Shown here piece after piece: positions 20,047 to 30,100 of a stretch of DNA of 64,000 nt. The notes under the pieces are model-generated. The model was given only the letters and a program-made list of their open reading frames with translations. It did not search any database and was not told the DNA's origin. Made by a program: the position numbers and the translations under genes. The DNA comes from Phytophthora sp. 'mugwort' (lineage: Eukaryota; Oomycota; Peronosporomycetes; Peronosporales; Peronosporaceae). Location of the stretch: NCBI GenBank assembly GCA_033558025.1, contig JAUCEF010000004.1, positions 2,480,001-2,544,000 on the forward strand. Reading direction: 5' to 3'. Each line of letters begins with the position of its first letter. Positions within the stretch are counted from its first letter, which is position 1.

Positions 20047-23000
20047 CCCGTCTTCTCTGAAGACCCCGACTACGCCTTCGCCATGGACGCCACGCCGCCT
20101 TCTGCCTTCCGCATCAACAAGTTCGACGGAGCTAACTTCCACACGTGGAAGTTCAAGATGCAGATGGTGCTCGAGGAGCGCGAACTGTGGGAAGTGACAA
20201 GTGGGGAAGTGAAGCTGGAGCACTGCCAGACTGCGGCGGATCAAGCGCTCTTTCGGAAGAAGTCGCGCAAGGCGCTGGCGATGATCTGTCTCGCGATGGA
20301 GGATTCGCAGCTGCCGCTGGTTCGCTCGGCGAGTGGCGCGCATGATGCATGGTCAAGACTGGAAGGACACTTCGAGAAGAAGAGTTTGGCCAACAAGCTC
20401 TTTCTTCGTCGACGTTTCTTCACGCTCATGATGGAGGAAGGTGATGATGTGCTTCAACACATCAACAAGCTCAAGACTCTGGCGGAACAGCTCGACGCGG
20501 TCGGCGCTCCGGTCAGCGAGGATGACTTGGTAATCACGCTTCTCGGGAGCCTGAGCGAGTCGTATCAGTTCCTGATCACGGCGTTGGAGTCAAGATCCGA
20601 CACGCTGACGTGGGAGCTGGTGACGTCTCGGCTGCTACATGAAGACATGAAGCGCAAGGAGCAGGGTGGCGATGGAGATGGCGCCGCGCCTGGCCAGGCG
20701 TTCATGATGAGGGACAACAAGCATAAGGGCCGACCGTCGAAGAAGAACGGTGCGTGCCACAACTGCGGCAAGCATGGACATTGGATCGCGGAGTGTCCTT
20801 CGCGGATCCATGACAACACGGAACGGCAGCGCTCGCAGCGTGCCAACGTCGCGCTTGAGGACGACTCTGACGACTATCTCTTCTTCGTCGACGGCGATGA
20901 CGATGCGGCCATGGCAGCGTCGGCGAGTGGTACATGGCTGGTCGACTCGGGTGCGACGCAGCACATGGCGCACTCCAAGAAGTTCATGAGAAACTACAAG
21001 GCCTTCACTCCGGTCGACGTGCGTCTCGCAGACGACGGTGTGGTTCAAGCGATCGGCAGCGGCGACATTGTGATGGAGATGAAGACGCCTCGTGGCATCA
21101 AGAAGGGTGTGCTCACGAACGTGTGGCACATTCCCAAGCTAACGCGCAACCTCTTCTCGATCGGGCGCTTCACCAAGGACGTCGGATCAGTGACCTTCGA
21201 CAGCGACGGATGCTTCATCGCGCTGAAGGGGATGAAGTGCACGATAGGTGCGCGTGAGGGCAAGCTGCTCAAGCTGTGCATGACGCCCGTGCGCCTGGAC
21301 GAAGCGAATTCGGCGAGTCCGAACGGGAGCCAAGGGGACACCAAGTCGTACCTCTGGCACCTTCGACTAGGCCACATCGGTCACGCTGGGCTCGACGCCA
21401 TCGTCAAGAAGAAGCTCAGCGTCGGCATTGACCTCGGGTCCGCGAGCAAGTGGGAGACGTGCGACGGATGCGCGCTCGGCAAGCAGACGCGATTGAGTTT
21501 CGAATCGACATCGCCCAAGCGTGCCAATGAACTACTGGAGGTTGTGCACAGTGACGTATGCGGGCCCATGCGCACGCCGACGTTTGGCGGCAAGCGCTAC
21601 TTCGTCACCTTTATCGACGACAAGTCGCGCTACTGCGTGGTGTACCTGGTGAAGAACAAGTGGGAGGTGGCCGACAAGTTCGCGCACTTTGTGGCGTTTG
21701 CGGAAACACAGACCGGCAAGCGCGTCAAGGAACTTCGCAGTGACAACGGTGGTGAGTACAAATCCGACAAAATGGTCAAGTTTTGCAGCAAGCGCGGCAT
21801 CGTGCAGAAGTTCACGCCGCCATACACGCCGCAGCTCAACGGAATCGCGGAGCGCATGAGCCGGACGCTAGTTGAATGCGCGCGGTGCATGCTGGAGCAC
21901 GCGAGTCTGTCCAAGGCATACTGGGGCGAAGCAGTCATGACGGCTATGTTCCTGCGCAACCGCTGTCCGACACATGCGCTTGACAACGGTAAGTCTCCGT
22001 ACGAGTTGACGACTGCCAAGAAACCATTGCTGGCCAACCTCAAAGTCTTCGGTTGCCACGCCTACGTGCATGTGGCGAAAGAGAAGCGAACCAAGCTGGA
22101 TGCGCGATCGGTGCGATGCAGGTTCCTGGGGTACTCGGACCACGAGAAAGCGTATCGGTTCGAGGAGATCGAGAGTGGTCGCGTGCTGGTGAGCCGCGAT
22201 GCACAGTTCATGGAAGACGTCTTCGACGGTGGAAGACGCGACTACAAACCCAAGGAGGCGCTGGTGGACCTTCAAGATGCGGAAGAAGGCACCACGGACA
22301 AAGAAGAACAGTCGGCATCGGACGACGAAGATGAAGAGACTGCGCGGGATGATGAATTCTTGCCCGGCAGCAAGAGACACCCGCGGACACAGTCGCTGGA
22401 GGAAGCGGTGGAGACCCCGAGTGCCAAGCGATACGCGTCAGAGAATCGACGCCAAGGCCTGGATGAGATGTCTGCCATGGCTCGAGACAACGACAAGAGC
22501 TCCGAGGCGGCGTACGTCGTGGATTCAGTGGGAGAAATGCCGACCACGTTCAAGTCGGCGATGGAATCCAACGACGCACGCAAATGGAAGGAGGCCTGCG
22601 ACTCGGAGTACGACTCGCTGCGCAAGAACGACACATGGGACGTGGTACCGCTGCCCAAGGGACGCAAGGCCATCGGCTGTCGATGGGTCTTTCGCGTGAA
22701 GGAGAACCAAGCTGGCGAGATCGAACGATACAAGGCGCGCCTGGTGGCTAAGGGGTTCTCGCAGAAGCACGGCATCGACTACGACGAGACCTTCGCGCCC
22801 GTGGCCAAGTTTACGTCCATCCGAATCGTGCTAGCGATGGCTGCCAAGTACGGGCTCAAGCTGCACCAGATGGACGTTAAGACAGCTTTTCTTAACGGCG
22901 TCCTGGATGAAGACATCTACATGCAGCAGCCGGACGGATACATAAGCGAAGGACGCCCGGATCATGTGTGCAAGCTCAAGCGCGCGCTCTACGGTCTCAA

Positions 23001-24165
23001 GCAGTCGCCGCGCATGTGGAACCACACCATCGACGACTTCATGCTCAAGCTGGACTTCGACAAGTGCGAGACCGACCACTGCGTCTACGTCAAGCGCAAC
23101 GACGACAGCATGGTGCTCGTGGTGCTGTACGTGGACGACCTGGTGATTGCGAGCAGTGATGACGACATGCTCAAGGCGACCAAGAGCGCACTAAGCAAGC
23201 GGTTCGAGATGACGGACCTAGGCGAGCTGAGCTACTTTCTCGGAATGGAGATCAAGCAAGACATCAAGGCTGGTGAGGTGACCATGCGGCAGACCAAGTT
23301 CGCGCGGAGCATCCTGAGCAAGTTCAGCATGGAGAACAGCAAGCCCGTGAAAACGCCGCAGGATCCCGGACTCAAGCTGACCAAGGCTATGTGCGACGGC
23401 GGGTGCAAGCATGATGACACCATGGCAGGCGTGCCTTACCGGAACGCCGTGGGCTGCCTCATGTACTTGATGGTGGGCACCCGGCCGGATCTGGCTGCGG
23501 CAGTGGGCACACTGAGTCAGTTCGCTGCAGACCCATGCCCCACGCACTGGCAAGCACTCAAGCGCGTCCTCCGCTACATCCAAGGCACGGCGACGTACGG
23601 CATCGAGTTTCGCACCAAGGACCAAGACGGCGTCTGCGGCTACTCGGATGCGGACTGGGCGGGTGATGTGGAGTCGCGCCGCAGCACGAGCGGATACGCG
23701 TTCATAATGAGCGGTGGATGCGTGAGCTGGCGCAGCAAGAAGCAGAGGACGGTGGCACTATCGTCGACGGAAGCCGAGTACATGGCGCTATCGGAGGCAA
23801 CACAGGAGGCCGTGTGGTTCAAGGCGTTTCTGTGCGAGATAGGCGAAACCACAGAGGGCAAGGCGATCAAGATCTACGAAGACAACCAAGGATCCATCGC
23901 GCTTGCCAAGAATCCCGAGTTTCACAAGCGTACCAAGCACATCGACATTCGCTACCACTTCGTGCGCGAGAAGGTCGAGGACGGAGAAGTGGTGCTCGAG
24001 TACTGTCCGACGCAAGACATGCTAGCGGACCTGATGACCAAGCCCATTCCAGCGGCGCAGTTCGACTGTCTCCGGAGCAAGCTCGGCATCGAAGCACCGA
24101 AGGCTATCGAGTCGAGTGGGAGTGTTGTCAAGGAGACGCCTCGAGCAGCTACTGTATACCGGTAG
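20035..24165 (+). CDS. gag-pol: Copia Gag-Pol polyprotein, A2, intact
   Basis: 1376 residues in one frame. Same domain order as A1: Gag (FDGANFHTWKFKM), zinc knuckle CHNCGKHGHWIAEC, protease VDSGATQH, integrase HHCC (HLRLGHIGHAG...CDGC), VHSDVCGP / RSDNGGEY / AERMSRT catalytic D, D, E, an acidic hinge, reverse transcriptase with YVDD at residues 1032-1035, and RNase H ([20 protein letters not shown]). The ATG overlaps the primer-binding site and the TAG lies within the 3' LTR, as in A1. The first ~130 residues and nucleotides are almost identical to A1, while the remainder is clearly diverged, so the 5' end may have been exchanged. All catalytic residues are present. Confidence 0.94.
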   Translation: MSPSPVFSEDPDYAFAMDATPPSAFRINKFDGANFHTWKFKMQMVLEERELWEVTSGEVKLEHCQTAADQALFRKKSRKALAMICLAMEDSQLPLVRSASGAHDAWSRLEGHFEKKSLANKLFLRRRFFTLMMEEGDDVLQHINKLKTLAEQLDAVGAPVSEDDLVITLLGSLSESYQFLITALESRSDTLTWELVTSRLLHEDMKRKEQGGDGDGAAPGQAFMMRDNKHKGRPSKKNGACHNCGKHGHWIAECPSRIHDNTERQRSQRANVALEDDSDDYLFFVDGDDDAAMAASASGTWLVDSGATQHMAHSKKFMRNYKAFTPVDVRLADDGVVQAIGSGDIVMEMKTPRGIKKGVLTNVWHIPKLTRNLFSIGRFTKDVGSVTFDSDGCFIALKGMKCTIGAREGKLLKLCMTPVRLDEANSASPNGSQGDTKSYLWHLRLGHIGHAGLDAIVKKKLSVGIDLGSASKWETCDGCALGKQTRLSFESTSPKRANELLEVVHSDVCGPMRTPTFGGKRYFVTFIDDKSRYCVVYLVKNKWEVADKFAHFVAFAETQTGKRVKELRSDNGGEYKSDKMVKFCSKRGIVQKFTPPYTPQLNGIAERMSRTLVECARCMLEHASLSKAYWGEAVMTAMFLRNRCPTHALDNGKSPYELTTAKKPLLANLKVFGCHAYVHVAKEKRTKLDARSVRCRFLGYSDHEKAYRFEEIESGRVLVSRDAQFMEDVFDGGRRDYKPKEALVDLQDAEEGTTDKEEQSASDDEDEETARDDEFLPGSKRHPRTQSLEEAVETPSAKRYASENRRQGLDEMSAMARDNDKSSEAAYVVDSVGEMPTTFKSAMESNDARKWKEACDSEYDSLRKNDTWDVVPLPKGRKAIGCRWVFRVKENQAGEIERYKARLVAKGFSQKHGIDYDETFAPVAKFTSIRIVLAMAAKYGLKLHQMDVKTAFLNGVLDEDIYMQQPDGYISEGRPDHVCKLKRALYGLKQSPRMWNHTIDDFMLKLDFDKCETDHCVYVKRNDDSMVLVVLYVDDLVIASSDDDMLKATKSALSKRFEMTDLGELSYFLGMEIKQDIKAGEVTMRQTKFARSILSKFSMENSKPVKTPQDPGLKLTKAMCDGGCKHDDTMAGVPYRNAVGCLMYLMVGTRPDLAAAVGTLSQFAADPCPTHWQALKRVLRYIQGTATYGIEFRTKDQDGVCGYSDADWAGDVESRRSTSGYAFIMSGGCVSWRSKKQRTVALSSTEAEYMALSEATQEAVWFKAFLCEIGETTEGKAIKIYEDNQGSIALAKNPEFHKRTKHIDIRYHFVREKVEDGEVVLEYCPTQDMLADLMTKPIPAAQFDCLRSKLGIEAPKAIESSGSVVKETPRAATVYR

Positions 24166-24434
24166 GATACCGGTATGACCTTCACTCAGTGGCACCTCAA
24201 TCACTCGGCGATTACGGGACGATGATTACGATGCACGTGGGTACAAGATTGTGGGTACAAGATGGGCATCGACGTGGCGCTCTGCGATTGGCTGAAGTAG
24301 CTCAGTATCCAGTAGAGAATCCAGTAGAGTGTACCCAGTAGGTAGAACTGTAGGCTTAGAGGTAGCAAGGGGTTTGCGAACTAAGGACCTAAATCAATCA
24401 CTTTGCATTTTGCCATCAAGTGCCCAAGCCTTTT
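24123..24434 (+). repeat. A2 3' LTR (312 bp, A' type)
   Basis: One base shorter than the 5' LTR (CACTCGGCG for CACTCCGGCG), with a GACCAAG to GCCCAAG change near the end. It abuts a family B LTR that lacks its first bases. Confidence 0.92.
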
Positions 24435-24753
24435 CTGTGTACCAGTAACCGGTTAACCCGAACCGGTCCAACACGATCCCGCGATGTTTACGGTACGTTG
24501 TTTACGCAACCGATGATTAGACGAGTAGGAAGATTGGACGAGTGCGGAGTGTTGGTGATTGGATGCACCAAATGATTGGATGCAGGGCTGCATATCTATG
24601 TGGTAGACAAGGTAGTGTAAGCTCCGATAAATCAATCACTTTTCGAATCTTCCTTCTTCAGCTCAAGTGGTCTTCACTCCGGTCTTCGCACCCAAGTGCA
24701 GAACTCCCTCCGCTCAACCCAAGCCTCGCTTCAAGACCTCAATACCTTTATCA
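24435..24753 (+). repeat. Family B LTR of B5, first ~22 bp missing
   Basis: Starts at CTGTGTACC. Comparison with the B6 LTR on the other strand (TGAGGGTTGACGGG...) shows about 22 bp absent at the 5' end, where A2 abuts. It ends CCTTTATCA. Confidence 0.88.
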
Positions 24754-24769
24754 GGTTATGAGCCCAAGC
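24754..24769 (+). promoter_or_regulatory. Primer-binding site of B5
   Basis: GGTTATGAGCCCAAGC; ATG at 24758. Confidence 0.7.
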
Positions 24770-26831
24770 ACCATGTCCTCTGCCCAAGACGTCTCGACCA
24801 AGGTCTCCATCGACAAGTTCAACGGAGACAACTACGCGACGTGGAACCGCTACATGCGTGGCGTGTTCCTGACCAAGTCGACGTGGCATGTGGTGAATCG
24901 GGAAACGTCTCCATCCTTTACGGACTCCCGGGCCAAGGACGAGTATGTCAAGTCGAGCAACATCGCTTTTGGACTGATGTTGCTTCACATGGACGCCGAC
25001 TACCATCATGTGGTCGACGACTGCGAGGAAGCATGGATCGCGTGGACGCGCTTGAAGACGCTGTACGGTGGATCGCAGAAGGCTGGTCGCATCTACCTCA
25101 AGCGACAGCTCTTCAGCATGGAGATGTCGGAAGGAGGCAATGTGTTGCATCATTGCAATGATGTCCTGAACATCAGCGCCAAGCTCAGTAGCATCGGCGC
25201 CAAGATGGAGGACGAGGACGTGGCGATCTGCTTGCTGCGCAGTCTCCCCAAGAGCTACGAGAACGTCGTACTGAACTTGGAGATGAGTAGCGCGGAGCTG
25301 AAGGCGCAAGACGTCGTGAAGGTGCTCACGAACGAGCATATCAAGCGGCAGGGCGAGAAGACTCCGTCGGTGAAAACTGAAGACGCGGCCAAGGCGTTCA
25401 GTGCCGAGCGAGAATCTCGTCAGTGCACGTACTGCGGAAAATTGGGGCATGTCATTGACAAGTGCTGGACCAAGCAGAAGGACGAGAACCGAGGGCCAAG
25501 ACGCGGCGGCAACGGCCGAGGACGCGGAGCAAACCATGTTCAGTGGCGCAACGACGACTACGACTACGACCGTGTCGCATTTGCGGTTTCGTTGGATGCG
25601 GAAAATCGACGGGCAAGGATATGCCCGGGATGTGGGCGGTCGACAGCGGCGCAACGCACCACATTTGCAATGACAAGACCAAGTTCGCCACGCTGAATGA
25701 GCAAGACGAAGGCGAACTATCGGTAGCGGACGGAAACAAGGCCGAGATTAAGTGTGTGGGAACTATCATCGAACGAGTGGTTCTGCCCAACGGCGACGAG
25801 CGCGACATCGAAATCAAGGACGCGCTGTACGTGCCGAAGATGAACAAAAATCTGCTTTCGGTGCCGCAGATTAACAAGAGTGGCAAGTTTCAAGTGGTGT
25901 TCGACGGTGCGAGCATGCATGTCGCGCGGAAGGGCTCGAAGCAAGTGGTGGCAACGGCTGACCTCGTCGACGGTCTCTACTGGCTACGCATACCACAACA
26001 TTCGGTGAATGCGGCGACGTCAACGCGCAACGTGGATCTACACGCGCGGATGGGCCACGCTCCGATCGACGTGCTGCGCAAAATGGTCAGCAGTGGCATG
26101 ATCAAGGACGCGAAAACACCATCACAGTCGAGTGGACCAAACATATGTCGCGGATGTCAGCAAGGGAAGATGGTCCAAAAACCGTTCCCAAGCAACCGCG
26201 ACAAGCGTCACTACGACGTATTTGAGCTACTCCACTTCGACATCTGCGGCCCCATGGAACAAGAGTCACTGGGTGGCAGCAAATATTTGCTGCTCATAGT
26301 GGACGAAGCCAGCGGATGCATGAAGGGTTTCTGCTTAAGTGCCAAGTCGGAGAGCGAAGAATGCCTCAAGACCTACATCATGAAGGTGCAGACGCAGTTC
26401 GGCAAACGTGTCAAGTTCGTGCGCCACGACGGAGCCCGTGAGTTTGCTACTAATTCGCTCAAGGCCTTCTACGAAGATCAAGGCATCGAGCAGCAGACCA
26501 CGGTTCCGTACGCGCACCAAACCAACGGCACGGCAGAGAGAGCTATCCGGACCATCGTTACGATTGGTCGCAGCATGCTGCATCATGCAAGGCTGGACAA
26601 GTGTTTTTGGGGCGAAGCAGCGATGGCTGCAATTTATGAAGAACCGCTTGCCGTCGCCCAAGGTCGAAAACAAGACTCCGTTCGAGATTGTATACAAGTT
26701 CAAGCCAAGTGTGAAGCACATGCGTGTGTTTGGATGTCGGACGTACGTCCTGACCCCGAAGGAGAAGCGACTCAAGTGGGACCCCAAGGCTCGCGCTGGT
26801 CTGTTCATGGGATACGAAGAAGTGTCGAAGG
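24758..26831 (+). pseudogene. B5 copia gag-pol, duplicate of B4
   Basis: Essentially a copy of 17644-19717 displaced by 7114 bp, with the same deletion beside the protease (about 25601), the same 2-nt deletion in integrase (about 26636) and the same truncation point where an A' LTR begins (26832). One visible coding difference is Lys to Arg in the HHAKLDKC motif (about 26590). It was therefore made by segmental duplication, not by retrotransposition. Confidence 0.9.
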
Positions 26832-27144
26832 TGTTGTCAAGGAGACGTCTCGAGCAGCTACTGTATACCGGTAGGATACCGGTATGACCTTCACTCAGTG
26901 GCACCTCAATCACTCCGGCGATTACGGGACGATGATTACGATGCACGTGGGTACAAGATTGTGGGTACAAGATGGGCATCGACGTGGCGCTCTGCGATTG
27001 GCTGAAGTAGCTCAGTATCCAGTAGAGAATCCAGTAGAGTGTACCCAGTAGGTAGAACTGTAGGCTTAGAGGTAGCAAGGGGCTTGCGAACTAAGGACCT
27101 AAATCAATCACTTTGCATTTTGCCATCAAGTGACCAAGCCTTTT
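26832..27144 (+). repeat. A3 5' LTR (313 bp)
   Basis: Copy of the A2 5' LTR; same left flank. Confidence 0.92.
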
Positions 27145-27160
27145 GGTTATGAGCCCAAGC
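27145..27160 (+). promoter_or_regulatory. Primer-binding site of A3
   Basis: GGTTATGAGCCCAAGC; ATG at 27149. Confidence 0.75.
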
Positions 27161-30100
27161 CCCGTCTTCTCTGAAGACCCCGACTACGCCTTCGCCATGG
27201 ACGCCACGCCGCCTTCTGCCTTCCGCATCAACAAGTTCGACGGAGCTAACTTCCACACGTGGAAGTTCAAGATGCAGATGGTGCTCGAGGAGCGCGAACT
27301 GTGGGAAGTGACAAGTGGGGAAGTGAAGCTGGAGCACTGCCAGACTGCGGCGGATCAAGCGCTCTTTCGGAAGAAGTCGCGCAAGGCGCTGGCGATGATC
27401 TGTCTCGCGATGGAGGATTCGCAGCTGCCGCTGGTTCGCTCGGCGAGTGGCGCGCATGATGCATGGTCAAGACTGGAAGGACACTTCGAGAAGAAGAGTT
27501 TGGCCAACAAGCTCTTTCTTCGTCGACGTTTCTTCACGCTCATGATGGAGGAAGGTGATGATGTGCTTCAACACATCAACAAGCTCAAGACTCTGGCGGA
27601 ACAGCTCGACGCGGTCGGCGCTCCGGTCAGCGAGGATGACTTGGTGATCACGCTTCTCGGGAGCCTGAGCGAGTCGTATCAGTTCCTGATCACGGCGTTG
27701 GAGTCAAGATCCGACACGCTGACGTGGGAGCTGGTGACGTCTCGGCTGCTACATGAAGACATGAAGCGCAAGGAGCAGGGTGGCGATGGAGATGGCGCCG
27801 CGCCTGGCCAGGCGTTCATGATGAGGGACAACAAGCATAAGGGCCGACCGTCGAAGAAGAACGGTGCGTGCCACAACTGCGGCAAGCATGGACATTGGAT
27901 CGCGGAGTGTCCTTCGCGGATCCATGACAACACGGAACGGCAGCGCTCGCAGCGTGCCAACGTTGCGCTTGAGGACGACTCTGGCGACTATCTCTTCTTC
28001 GTCGACGGCGATGACGATGCGGCCATGGCAGCGTCGGCGAGTGGTACATGGCTGGTCGACTCGGGTGCGACGCAGCACATGGCGCACTCCAAGAAGTTCA
28101 TGAGAAACTACAAGGCCTTCACTCCGGTCGACGTGCGTCTCGCAGACGACGGTGTGGTTCAAGCGATCGGCAGCGGCGACATTGTGATGGAGATGAAGAC
28201 GCCTCGTGGCATCAAGAAGGGTGTGCTCACGAACGTGTGGCACATTCCCAAGCTAACGCGCAACCTCTTCTCGATCGGGCGCTTCACCAAGGACGTCGGA
28301 TCAGTGACCTTCGACAGCGACGGATGCTTCATCGCGCTGAAGGGGATGAAGTGCACGATAGGTGCGCGTGAGGGCAAGCTGTTCAAGCTGTGCATGACGC
28401 CCGTGCGCCTGGACGAAGCGAATTCGGCGAGTCCGAACGGGAGCCAAGGGGACACCAAGTCGTACCTCTGGCACCTTCGACTAGGCCACATCGGTCACGC
28501 TGGGCTCGACGCCATCGTCAAGAAGAAGCTCAGCGTCGGCATTGACCTCGGGTCCGCGAGCAAGTGGGAGACGTGCGACGGATGCGCGCTCGGCAAGCAG
28601 ACGCGATTGAGTTTCGAATCGACATCGCCCAAGCGTGCCAATGAACTACTGGAGGTTGTGCACAGTGACGTATGCGGGCCCATGCGCACGCCGACGTTTG
28701 GCGGCAAGCGCTACTTCGTCACCTTTATCGACGACAAGTCGCGCTACTGCGTGGTGTACCTGGTGAAGAACAAGTGGGAGGTGGCCGACAAGTTCGCGCA
28801 CTTTGTGGCGTTTGCGGAAACACAGACCGGCAAGCGCGTCAAGGAACTTCGCAGTGACAACGGTGGTGAGTACAAATCCGACAAAATGGTCAAGTTTTGC
28901 AGCAAGCGCGGCATCGTGCAGAAGTTCACGCCGCCATACACGCCGCAGCTCAACGGAATCGCGGAGCGCATGAGCCGGACGCTAGTTGAATGCGCGCGGT
29001 GCATGCTGGAGCACGCGAGTCTGTCCAAGGCATACTGGGGCGAAGCAGTCATGACGGCTATGTTCCTGCGCAACCGCTGTACGACACATGCGCTTGACAA
29101 CGGTAAGTCTCCGTACGAGTTGACGACTGCCAAGAAACCATTGCTGGCCAACCTCAAAGTCTTCGGTTGCCACGCCTACGTGCATGTGGCGAAAGAGAAG
29201 CGAACCAAGCTGGATGCGCGATCGGTGCGATGCAGGTTCCTGGGGTACTCGGACCACGAGAAAGCGTATCGGTTCGAGGAGATCGAGAGTGGTCGCGTGC
29301 TGGTGAGCCGCGATGCACAGTTCATGGAAGACGTCTTCGACGGTGGAAGACGCGACTACAAACCCAAGGAGGCGCTGGTGGACCTTCAAGATGCGGAAGA
29401 AGGCACCACGGACAAAGAAGAACAGTCGGCATCGGACGACGAAGATGAAGAGACTGCGCGGGATGATGAATTCTTGCCCGGCAGCAAGAGACACCCGCGG
29501 ACACAGTCGCTGGAGGAAGCGGTGGAGACCCCGAGTGCCAAGCGATACGCGTCAGAGAATCGACGCCAAGGCCTGGATGAGATGTCTGCCATGGCTCGAG
29601 ACAACGACAAGAGCTCCGAGGCGGCGTACGTCGTGGATTCAGTGGGAGAAATGCCGACCACGTTCAAGTCGGCGATGGAATCCAACGACGCACGCAAATG
29701 GAAGGAGGCCTGCGACTCGGAGTACGACTCGCTGCGCAAGAACGACACATGGGACGTGGTACCGCTGCCCAAGGGACGCAAGGCCATCGGCTGTCGATGG
29801 GTCTTTCGCGTGAAGGAGAACCAAGCTGGCGAGATCGAACGATACAAGGCGCGCCTGGTGGCTAAGGGGTTCTCGCAGAAGCACGGCATCGACTACGACG
29901 AGACCTTCGCGCCCGTGGCCAAGTTTACGTCCATCCGAATCGTGCTAGCGATGGCTGCCAAGTACGGGCTCAAGCTGCACCAGATGGACGTTAAGACAGC
30001 TTTTCTTAACGGCGTCCTGGATGAAGACATCTACATGCAGCAGCCGGACGGATACATAAGCGAAGGACGCCCGGATCATGTGTGCAAGCTCAAGCGCGCG

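Larger units (their letters stand above)
19718..24434 (+). mobile_element. Complete copia element A2 (short-LTR subfamily A')
   Basis: LTRs of 313 and 312 bp flank an intact gag-pol. The A' LTR lacks about 41 bp found in A1 LTRs, covering the GTTTATGG/GTTTACG duplicated section. The LTRs differ at about four positions by eye. Flanks 'gaagg' and 'ctgtg' do not form a target-site duplication. Confidence 0.92.
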
